Shown: positions 1-5,779 of the stretch, in pieces
Numbering within the stretch: the first letter of the stretch is position 1
Layout: each line of letters begins with the position of its first letter
Assembly (NCBI GenBank): GCA_009702725.1
Contig: WLHM01000042.1
Location: 1-8,613 of the forward strand
DNA from: Actinomycetota bacterium
Lineage (GTDB): Bacteria; Actinomycetota; Actinomycetes; S36-B12
Length of the DNA stretch: 8,613 bases
Direction of reading: 5' to 3'
Position numbers and translations under genes: made by a program
Notes under the pieces: generated by a model
Told to the model about the DNA's origin: nothing
Databases searched by the model: none
The model's input: only the letters and a program-made list of their open reading frames with translations

Positions 1-1611
1 CGCTCTAAACATGGTCGTAAATGCGATTGCCCAGCAGACCATAAAGCCACCGTAACTCGCGCCCATTAAAACTAATTTAGAACCATCAATGGCCGGGCTT
101 GCCGAAAGTTGCTCGGCCACATGTTTCACATCTTCAAAGTCATCTTGACCCCAGGCACCATTTATTGAGGAAGAAAACTGTTCACCGTAACCTTGGCTCC
201 CACGCAGATTGCTGACCGCCACGTAGTATCCAAGCGCTGAAAGCCTTTGGTTCTCGAAGGAGAAACGCCACCCCGCTGGCCAATGAGGCCCACCATGTAC
301 AGAAAGTATCAGTGGCGCTGGGTTTGTGGGTTTCACAGGTGGCGCGAGCAGCCAGGCATCCAATAAAATTGCGTCAGTGGATCGCACCGATACAAGTGAG
401 ACTTCACCTAACTGAACTTCACTGAGCCAAGATCCATTGCGGTCGGTCAACCGACGTTCATTTTTACCATCTGAAGTTGCCAAAAATAGCTCACCCGGGT
501 TTGTTGGGTCAGTAGAGACAAAAGCGATAGCTCCTGAATCCGAAGTTGAAAAGGAGAGTATTGACCTATCACCTTTCAGCGCCTCGTTAAACACCACCCC
601 CGCTGGGTTACCCTCTAAAGGTTCGACCCAACCAAGGTGCACCGTGCCACGCTCGGGATACCTACCGAGAATCCCGAATCCTTCTTTCCAGTCCAGGGAA
701 GCATCACCGTATCCTCTTAGATCGTCAGACTGAACGCATAAGCCAAAACTTATATCTAGGCCATCAGTAACACTTGATTCAATCCGGGGAGCAATCTCAA
801 TGAGCTTGATCTCGTGGTTTAAGGACGTATCGTGCCGATTCGAATTCCCGATAAATGCAATCTTGCGTCCATCAGGTGACCACACGGGCGCTTGCACCAA
901 GCCTTGGCCATCAGTAAGTTGATGTAGAGAACGACTTTCGACTTCAACAGTCCAAAGGGCTGGACCAGATGAATAAGCCTCCGGGTTAGCCCTATCTGAA
1001 ATGAAGGCTACTGTGTTTCCATCCGGTGACCAACTGCACGCACTGTCTTTACCAAGTGGAGTCGTGAGCAGGTTAGCCTCCTTGCTCAGCATGGAAAAAA
1101 CTTTCATCCCGGTCTTCGCGATTGGTGCACCAATGCGAACTCCGTCGGCTTTGTAAACTTCTTGCGTGATTGTGTACGCATCGTCACCGAGTTGACTACC
1201 TGAATTCGCCTCCCAACGAAAAGGGTATGCGAGTGATTGCCCATCAGGGGACCAGGCACCAGGGCCAGCCACCCCGTGCGGTTCTTCGGTCAGTTGCTCG
1301 ATCTCGTTCCGAGTAACCTGCCATAACCACAGTTGCACATCGCCATTTCGGCTGCCCAAAAAAGCCAGACTTTGCCCGCCTGGAGACCAGCGCCCAGCCC
1401 ACATTCGTTCAGGGTGCCCGCTGGGTGGTGGAATTTCTACCCCGGTTTCGCTGCTAACCAAAAGGATCATTTTAATTTCAAGACCGCCCTCAGGGCAGAT
1501 CTTGGTCTCGGTAATGCAGATCAGGGAGCCGTCTTTGGTAATTTGAGGGTCGCTAAGCCAACGTACAGACAAAAGATCGCTTGCAGCGATCAGTCGCTTC
1601 TTCACGCTCAA
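1..1611 (-). CDS. S9-family serine peptidase (prolyl oligopeptidase / acylaminoacyl-peptidase type), C-terminus cut by window edge
   Basis: This frame is open from a TTG at 1611 to the left window edge (537 codons, no stop). The N-terminal part carries at least four beta-propeller-type repeats with a WSPxG core (RWSPGGQ, AWSPDGQ, SWSPDGN, VWSPDGR). The C-terminal part is an alpha/beta hydrolase: an oxyanion-region HGGPH, then RGSQGYG, WGQDD, and the nucleophile elbow GASYGG with the catalytic Ser at about residue 519 (bases 57-55). The Asp and His of the triad would lie beyond the edge, so completeness cannot be judged; family members of this type are about 600-680 residues. No signal peptide is visible, so it is probably cytoplasmic and cleaves short peptides or acyl-amino acids. 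The start is uncertain: TTG 1611 or GTG 1605. No in-frame start is seen for at least 60 nt upstream and there is no clear ribosome site, so translation is probably coupled to the dehydrogenase, which stops at 1613. Confidence 0.9.
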   Translation of the reverse strand, partial: MSVKKRLIAASDLLSVRWLSDPQITKDGSLICITETKICPEGGLEIKMILLVSSETGVEIPPPSGHPERMWAGRWSPGGQSLAFLGSRNGDVQLWLWQVTRNEIEQLTEEPHGVAGPGAWSPDGQSLAYPFRWEANSGSQLGDDAYTITQEVYKADGVRIGAPIAKTGMKVFSMLSKEANLLTTPLGKDSACSWSPDGNTVAFISDRANPEAYSSGPALWTVEVESRSLHQLTDGQGLVQAPVWSPDGRKIAFIGNSNRHDTSLNHEIKLIEIAPRIESSVTDGLDISFGLCVQSDDLRGYGDASLDWKEGFGILGRYPERGTVHLGWVEPLEGNPAGVVFNEALKGDRSILSFSTSDSGAIAFVSTDPTNPGELFLATSDGKNERRLTDRNGSWLSEVQLGEVSLVSVRSTDAILLDAWLLAPPVKPTNPAPLILSVHGGPHWPAGWRFSFENQRLSALGYYVAVSNLRGSQGYGEQFSSSINGAWGQDDFEDVKHVAEQLSASPAIDGSKLVLMGASYGGFMVCWAIAFTTMFRA

Positions 1612-1612
1612 A

Positions 1613-2719
1613 TCAAATGTTGTAGTGAAACTGCACGGTTGGTGGGCGGTCGCGGCCTTTAAGCATCGCGTATCCCGCTGGGGCATCAAGTACTGACATT
1701 GGACTCGGTGCCAGCCCTGAAACATCAACTTTCGAGTCGGCCAAGAGTCTCAAGAACAGTGCCATGTTTCGGTTTTCTGTCCATCTAACAAGTCCAATGG
1801 GATAGTCAATGCTTTCTTCTTCATAGCGTGGGTCATAACGCCCTGGCCCATAGGCGATGGTCTGTTTAATGGTCACGTCGTGGCCGCCCATCCGGGCTCG
1901 ATCAATAGTCATTCCAAAGACACCAACACCCACGACGGTTCCGCGTTGGCGACACAAATCCATTGCGTGATTTAGCGGGTCATTCGATTCGCTTACGACA
2001 CTCAATAAGACCGCATCCGCACCGAACCCACCCGTAGCCGCCGAGACGGCAGCATCCGTATCCGCGTCGTTCGGATCGTAAACCTGATCGAACCCGAGCT
2101 CCCTGGCCAATTTCAAGCGATTCGGATCTACGTCAAGTCCGATCACGTATATCCCGCTGGCCCGGGCAATCTGCGCGGTCAACAATCCGAGCAAACCCAG
2201 ACCGTAAATTACAATTGACTCACCAACGCGACTATCTGCCTCTCGAAGCGATTCAATCGCGATGGATCCAAGGGTGACATAAGAACCTTGTTGCAAAGTT
2301 ACCCCTTCAGGTAACTTTGCAACAAGGTTCCGCGGCACGGCGATGACCTGCGCATGATGTGCACACTGGCTTCCAGAACAAGCCACCGCCATACCTGGGA
2401 CTATGTCGACAACACCCGCACCAACTGCCCTAACTACCCCCGAAGCGCTGTAGCCGAGGGCTACATCCCCGGTTGTGCCCGCTGGCACTGGGAATATCTC
2501 ACCGGCTAAGCCATCTCGGATCTTTGGCCAGTGCCCTTCACTCCCCGGATACTCTTCGTCAACCCCTGGATTTTCAACACTCCGCCGCAAAATTAGCGAC
2601 TCGGTGCCGGAGCTAACCGTCGAGAAGGAAGTATCAACCAAGATTTCTCCCGGCCGTACCTCTGGTTCAGCGACGTCACGGACGACGGCCTCACCAAGAC
2701 GGGCGTAGATGCGCTTCAT
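1613..2719 (-). CDS. Medium-chain dehydrogenase/reductase, zinc-ligand-poor, related to the MDR half of bi-domain oxidoreductases
   Basis: The product is 368 residues with an ATG start at 2719. It has an N-terminal GroES-like domain and a Rossmann domain with GLGLLG at 173-178, followed by GLDVD; an acidic residue at the end of the second strand (Asp196) suggests NAD(H) over NADP(H). The usual catalytic zinc positions are not conserved: the Cys of a typical CGTD motif is Ser in VSSGTE (35-40), and the GHE motif is GYS (89-91). The structural four-Cys lobe is also absent. VPRNLVAKLP and the C-terminal YGPGRYDPRYEEES...DYPIGLVRWTENRNM block resemble, from memory, the MDR module that in some proteins is fused to a Gfo/Idh/MocA domain; that partner is missing here. 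It starts 9 nt after the binding-protein stop with no clear ribosome site, which points to coupled translation. The substrate (a sugar, polyol or hydroxy compound) is not determined. Confidence 0.85.
   Translation of the reverse strand: MKRIYARLGEAVVRDVAEPEVRPGEILVDTSFSTVSSGTESLILRRSVENPGVDEEYPGSEGHWPKIRDGLAGEIFPVPAGTTGDVALGYSASGVVRAVGAGVVDIVPGMAVACSGSQCAHHAQVIAVPRNLVAKLPEGVTLQQGSYVTLGSIAIESLREADSRVGESIVIYGLGLLGLLTAQIARASGIYVIGLDVDPNRLKLARELGFDQVYDPNDADTDAAVSAATGGFGADAVLLSVVSESNDPLNHAMDLCRQRGTVVGVGVFGMTIDRARMGGHDVTIKQTIAYGPGRYDPRYEEESIDYPIGLVRWTENRNMALFLRLLADSKVDVSGLAPSPMSVLDAPAGYAMLKGRDRPPTVQFHYNI
2283..2330. repeat. Perfect 21-bp inverted repeat with 6-nt loop, inside the dehydrogenase gene
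   Basis: The left arm is 2283-2303 (begins GAACCTTGTTGCAAAG), the loop is 2304-2309 (CCTTCA) and the right arm is 2310-2330, the exact reverse complement of the left. Pairing stops at both outer ends (2282 A against 2331 C). In the minus-strand mRNA it would form a 21-bp hairpin covering codons of about residues 130-146 (NLVAKLP then EGVTLQQGS). No T-tract follows on either strand, so it does not look like an intrinsic terminator. The encoded protein still reads like the family on both arms, so it is not a disruptive insertion. Confidence 0.95.
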
Positions 2720-2728
2720 AAGTAGAAC

Positions 2729-4102
2729 TTAACTTGTGAGGTACTTGGTAATGAGCTCATTACAGCTACTTACAGCTATGTCAAGTGCCTGCTGCGAAGA
2801 CTGGCCACCCTTAGCTATGGCATTTACCGCAGCATCGAACACTGGGTAGGTGTCATAAGGTGTTGGCCAAGTATTCGAAGGCAACGTGCCCTGCTCTGCA
2901 AGCACAGATCCGATCGGGAAAATCTTCGCGATCTCCGGATCATTGAGAACGTCACTTCGAACAGCAGGCAACCCGGACTCCCCGGTTAGCATCATGGCCT
3001 TTTGCCCATCAAAGCTGGTCATGTAGCTCAGGAAGCTCACAGCGGCGTCAGGATTTGCCGTGTACTTATTGACGCCAACACCTTCGAAGGCGTTAGTTGT
3101 GCCAAACTTTCCTTCAGTTACCGCTGGGATTTTGCAAGCGCCGACATCTTCTGGCTTAAGCAGGGAGTCCGGGCCCTTGTAAGCCATGGACCAGTACTGC
3201 GAGGTGCCGATCTGAGATCCACCCTTGCCTTGTGTGAAGAGGATCGCGGTGTCTTGATCTGCTCCCGGATCACTCAATACGTTGGGGTCGTAGAACTGTG
3301 TCTCGAGGCCCTTCTTGATCGCCTCGAACGTCGCTAAACCGGAGGCGTTATTGAATAGCACCTGTGTGCTGTCCTCATTGAACATCGGCTCACCGCCACC
3401 GTTGTACATCGCAACCCAGTAGGTGCGGGCGTAACCGGCTAGCCATGGGAGCAGGCAACCGTAGTTGTTACCAACATGGAGCTTGGGCGCGAGGGCCGAA
3501 AGGCCATCGAAGGTCGACGGTATCGCATCAGGATCAGCGCCGGCAGCAGCGAACATTGCCTTGTTGTAGATCATGAAGTACATATCTGAGCTAAGAGGGC
3601 CGGACAACAATTGGCCGTTGACGGTGAGCGAATCCACCACTGAACTAAGAAGTCCACTCGTATCCAGCTTGCCATTTAAGTCCATGAACAGGCGGTCACC
3701 AAACCTATGGGTGAATGCCGGGTCGCCATAAAGGAGATCCATGGAGCCATCTTGCGTAGCCACAAACCCGGCGAACTTGATAGCGCGCTCTGCGTAAGGC
3801 ACGACGGTAACCACCGCTTTGCCTCCGGTTAGAGCTTCCCAGCCGGCCGCGTATTCCTTCAGCGCCGGCTCATCGCCTGGATTTGTCCCGACCTGAAGGG
3901 TTACCCCTTTAAAGGAAGTTACGGTCCCTGCTGACGTAGCTGCACTTGCGGCAGCAGCCGAAGGTGAAGACGAGGCAGCCGGGGTCGTTGAGCAGGCACT
4001 TAGCACAGCGGCTGCAGCAGGTACCGCCAAACTGGCCTTAAGAACCGTCCGGCGATTGATACCGCGAGCCGGTTCCGGAGTTGAAATCTCTGGTGAAGTC
4101 AT
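2729..4102 (-). CDS. Extracellular solute-binding protein, family 1 type, Tat-exported lipoprotein
   Basis: The product is 457 residues. The leader carries a twin-arginine motif NRRTVLK (Arg17-Arg18), an Ala-rich hydrophobic stretch and a lipobox LSAC with Cys37 as the lipidation site. An Ala/Ser linker (about 38-61) leads to a periplasmic-binding-type fold (VTLQVGTNPGDEPALKEYAAGW..., MYFMIYNKAMFAAAGADPDAIPSTFDGL, AFEGVGVNKYTANPDAAVSFLSYM), matching ABC-transporter family 1 binding proteins, which mostly bind sugars. The frame can be extended to a TTG at 4201, but that TTG is the start of a perfect -35 hexamer. The ATG at 4102 has AAGGGA 7 nt upstream and gives a proper Tat leader, so I chose it. 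No permease or ATPase gene is adjacent. It is probably the first gene of an operon with the dehydrogenase and the S9 peptidase. The ligand is unknown. Confidence 0.93.
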   Translation of the reverse strand: MTSPEISTPEPARGINRRTVLKASLAVPAAAAVLSACSTTPAASSSPSAAAASAATSAGTVTSFKGVTLQVGTNPGDEPALKEYAAGWEALTGGKAVVTVVPYAERAIKFAGFVATQDGSMDLLYGDPAFTHRFGDRLFMDLNGKLDTSGLLSSVVDSLTVNGQLLSGPLSSDMYFMIYNKAMFAAAGADPDAIPSTFDGLSALAPKLHVGNNYGCLLPWLAGYARTYWVAMYNGGGEPMFNEDSTQVLFNNASGLATFEAIKKGLETQFYDPNVLSDPGADQDTAILFTQGKGGSQIGTSQYWSMAYKGPDSLLKPEDVGACKIPAVTEGKFGTTNAFEGVGVNKYTANPDAAVSFLSYMTSFDGQKAMMLTGESGLPAVRSDVLNDPEIAKIFPIGSVLAEQGTLPSNTWPTPYDTYPVFDAAVNAIAKGGQSSQQALDIAVSSCNELITKYLTS

Positions 4103-4123
4103 GTGAATTCCCTTCCCGATTGA

Positions 4124-4140
4124 GGGGGTTGCGCACCCCC
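4124..4140 (-). other. GC-rich leader hairpin in the binding-protein 5' UTR
   Basis: On the minus strand GGGGGT-GCGCA-ACCCCC gives a 6-bp stem with a 5-nt loop. It lies between the predicted transcription start (near 4166) and the ribosome site at 4114-4109, about 9 nt upstream of that site. No U-run follows, so it is not a terminator. It may stabilise the 5' end of the transcript or modulate ribosome access; the function is inferred. Confidence 0.5.
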
Positions 4141-4172
4141 AGAAAGGCCCGAGGTCACGCCCAAACGCTCGC

Positions 4173-4201
4173 AGGCTAGCAACACCTGAGAGTGATGTCA
4201 A
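4173..4201 (-). promoter_or_regulatory. Predicted housekeeping-sigma promoter for the binding-protein operon
   Basis: On the minus strand there is a perfect -35 TTGACA (4201-4196), a 17-bp spacer and a -10 TAGCCT (4178-4173), which fits the TANNNT form tolerated by actinobacterial main sigma factors. The predicted start is near 4166, giving a leader of about 64 nt. A perfect 13-bp palindrome touches the upstream edge of the -35. Confidence 0.6.
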
Positions 4202-4214
4202 TGATCTTTGATCA
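4202..4214. promoter_or_regulatory. Palindrome TGATC-TTT-GATCA abutting the -35 box (candidate operator)
   Basis: Two 5-bp arms are separated by TTT, directly upstream of the TTGACA of the binding-protein promoter (about -36 to -48 from the predicted start). A repeat this short is expected several times per 8 kb by chance. The case rests on its position, which suits a repressor or a promoter-proximal activator. Confidence 0.3.
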
Positions 4215-4215
4215 G

Positions 4216-4294
4216 AAGTTGTAAAACTGTGTTCTCGCAGTCAAGACACCGAAGAATCAAGGATTTGTCCACTAAATGGGCTGTTCTACAACTT
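4216..4294. repeat. Inverted pair of GTTGTARAAC elements upstream of the promoter
   Basis: One copy is on the plus strand at 4216-4229 (AAGTTGTAAAACTG) and one on the minus strand at 4294-4281 (AAGTTGTAGAACAG). They match at 12 of 14 positions, and each contains GTT-N4-AAC, itself palindromic. Centres are about 65 bp apart, close to six helical turns. They sit at roughly -50 to -130 from the predicted start. Paired operators with looping are possible; the cognate regulator is not in the window. Confidence 0.4.
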
Positions 4295-4325
4295 GCAGAT
4301 TGTCCAAACTCCCAGCAAAACAGCG

Positions 4326-4350
4326 AAAATTCAGGCTTCCGAGGAGCCTG
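4326..4350 (-). terminator. Possible intrinsic terminator downstream of the M24 gene
   Basis: On the minus strand CAGGCT (4350-4345) pairs with AGCCTG (4337-4332) around a 7-nt loop, and AATTTT follows (4331-4326), with another TTTT some bases on. It lies about 90 nt past the M24 stop codon. The stem is only 6 bp and the T-tract is short, so the call is tentative. Confidence 0.4.
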
Positions 4351-4438
4351 CCCAGCGGATGCCAGGGCAAATTGTGTTAACGATTACTCCCCACAAGGAC
4401 TGCGGCACTTAAGTTGAAGCCCACCGTCACCCCGGTGA

Positions 4439-5623
4439 TTAATTGGCGGGCAAGACCTGGATTTGCGGTGCCGCTCGGACGCTCAATAACTCGGCGCCGC
4501 CAGCCCTCACCACAATATTTTCCTCGTGCACCATTAAACGACCCGGTGAAAATTCCATCGCTGGCTCGATTGTGAGGACAGTTCCTTCCGCTAGCACAGT
4601 CTCATCGTCTTCTATATTGCTCGGGGGCTCGGTCAGCTGCATGCCTAGCCCGTGCCCGAATCTTCCAGCGCTATTTCCTAGGCTCCCTGAGCCATCTAGA
4701 ACGCCCGCGATGGCTCGCCACACATCACTTGATGTCGCGCCCGGAACGGCTGACGCGATACCAGCCTCCGTAGCTGCCCAGACGATTTCATAGGCGCGCA
4801 CCACCTCAGCGTCAACATTGCCAATCGCCCAGTTCCTGTCAAAGTCGCAGAAGTACCCGTCATAAGTTGCCCCTGTGTCAATAATGAGCACATCTCCGCG
4901 CCCGATAGCTCTATCGGTAGGGCTCATCACGATGTTTTCGTATCCGCCCTTTCCGGCAATCGCGACTAAATACGGGGTTGAATCAGCCCCTCGCGCAGAA
5001 ATGTTATTTCTGAATTCTCTAGCTAGAGTTATTTCGGTATGTTCCTGCTGCAGCATCTCTGGTACTTCAGCAAATGACGCGCTGGCCAACTGGCACACGT
5101 AGCGAAGCTTTGCAATTTCATATTCCGACTTCACGTGGCGGCAGCGGCGAATCACGTCGGTACCATCAACCAGTATCACGTCAGATTTCTGCCGCAACAT
5201 ATCAAGTTCATTTATCGGCATGCGAAGGTGAACTTCACGCCCAAATTCAGCGCCAACGCGCCCACCCACTCCAGCTATCTCCCGGAGCGCATCACTTAAA
5301 AGAGTAATTCCGTCATCCGCTGGGACCGGTGCAGGCCAAGTCCTGATGTCTTGTAGCCAGGTACTAGCCATCCCGGTTGCGCCTACTTCCGGAATCACCG
5401 CAACAGGTCGATCCCCTCCAGCCGGCAATACGACGTACCAAGATCTAGTTGGGCTCTCCCACAATTGGCTCTCAAAACCAGTGAAGTAACGAACTTGTTG
5501 AGGGCTTGTTACTAAAAGTGCATCTAATTGATTTAACTCCATGAAACTTTGAGCGCGCGCAAGCCTTTGCGCAAACTCCTCAATGGGAAACCCACGCGCG
5601 GGTGGTGTCAGCGCTTCAATCAT
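4439..5623 (-). CDS. M24-family metallopeptidase (Xaa-Pro dipeptidase / creatinase-fold hydrolase)
   Basis: The product is 394 residues from the ATG at 5623. The N-terminal creatinase-like domain (about 1-160) includes RYFTGFESQLWESPTRSW and RTWPAPVPADDG. The C-terminal pita-bread domain has all five expected metal ligands: Asp249 (IIDTG), Asp260 (CDFDR, 11 residues on), His324 (FGHGLG), Glu353 (TIEPAM) and Glu367 (VHEENIV). This supports an active di-metal hydrolase in the cytoplasm. Prolidase, Xaa-Pro aminopeptidase, or hydrolases of non-peptide C-N bonds such as creatinase or ectoine hydrolase share this fold, so the substrate is open. An upstream extension to GTG 5734 would start inside the 20-bp inverted repeat and adds a stretch unlike the family. 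AAGGA at 5640-5636 fits GTG 5626 (one codon longer) slightly better than ATG 5623. It lies 146 bp after the EamA gene and 336 bp before the binding-protein gene, so it may be its own unit. Confidence 0.9.
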   Translation of the reverse strand: MIEALTPPARGFPIEEFAQRLARAQSFMELNQLDALLVTSPQQVRYFTGFESQLWESPTRSWYVVLPAGGDRPVAVIPEVGATGMASTWLQDIRTWPAPVPADDGITLLSDALREIAGVGGRVGAEFGREVHLRMPINELDMLRQKSDVILVDGTDVIRRCRHVKSEYEIAKLRYVCQLASASFAEVPEMLQQEHTEITLAREFRNNISARGADSTPYLVAIAGKGGYENIVMSPTDRAIGRGDVLIIDTGATYDGYFCDFDRNWAIGNVDAEVVRAYEIVWAATEAGIASAVPGATSSDVWRAIAGVLDGSGSLGNSAGRFGHGLGMQLTEPPSNIEDDETVLAEGTVLTIEPAMEFSPGRLMVHEENIVVRAGGAELLSVRAAPQIQVLPAN

Positions 5624-5727
5624 CACGAACCTGCTTCCTTTGCCTTGACTTCGTGTTCGATATGTCAACTGCTCGACTGGCCCAACTCGATCTTCTAGTG
5701 CCCAACACAAGATGCACCTCGCAGAGT

Positions 5728-5779
5728 AGCTCACCAGTAGTGCTCACTACTGGCGATCACTACTAATGCTCACTCCTCC
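5728..5779. repeat. Four tandem 13-bp repeats (consensus NGCTCACTACTNN)
   Basis: The units begin at 5728 (AGCTCACCAGTAG), 5741 (TGCTCACTACTGG), 5754 (CGATCACTACTAA) and 5767 (TGCTCACTCCTCC). The central CTCACTACT is the best-kept part; units 2 and 3 share TCACTACT exactly, and units 2 and 4 share TGCTCACT exactly. The array begins within the last three codons and stop of the EamA gene and runs into the region upstream of the M24 gene, ending about 105 bp before its start codon. It could be a binding array for a regulator of the M24 gene or a slippage product. Confidence 0.6.
5734..5753. promoter_or_regulatory. 20-bp inverted repeat (9-bp arms) upstream of the M24 gene, candidate operator
   Basis: CCAGTAGTG and CACTACTGG are exact reverse complements around a CT centre. 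No T-run follows on the minus strand, so a terminator for the EamA gene is less likely than a protein-binding site. It shares its half-site with the tandem repeat array, being the junction of units 1 and 2. It lies about 120 bp upstream of the M24 start. Confidence 0.45.

Larger units (their letters stand above)
4103..4438. other. 336-bp regulatory gap between the M24 hydrolase and the binding-protein operon
   Basis: No convincing gene lies here; the short frames on either strand lack family features or a ribosome site. Going leftward it holds, in order: a possible terminator for the M24 gene (4326-4350), an inverted pair of GTTGTARAAC-type elements (4281-4294 and 4216-4229), a TGATC-TTT-GATCA palindrome (4202-4214), a promoter (4201-4173), a GC-rich leader hairpin (4140-4124) and a ribosome site (AAGGGA, 4114-4109). 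Confidence 0.7.

Noticed and set aside
437..733. Open frame of 98 codons on the plus strand, and similar short frames over other genes
   Set aside because: It is antisense to the S9 peptidase, has no family motifs or ribosome site, and the opposite strand encodes clear propeller and hydrolase motifs.
4103..4201. Longer start (TTG 4201) for the binding protein
   Set aside because: It would put 33 unrelated residues before a normal Tat leader; the TTG is part of the -35 hexamer, and the ATG at 4102 has a proper ribosome site.
4374..4390. GTGTTAACGATTAC, resembling a LacI-family operator
   Set aside because: The two halves match poorly around the CG centre, and it lies over 170 bp upstream of the predicted promoter.
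4208..4417. 69-codon plus-strand frame in the regulatory gap
   Set aside because: No recognisable domain, no good ribosome site, and it covers the promoter and operator-like elements of the leftward operon.
5663..5668. TTGACA on the minus strand upstream of the M24 gene
   Set aside because: At 16-18 bp spacing the downstream hexamers (such as AGGCAA) do not resemble a -10 box.
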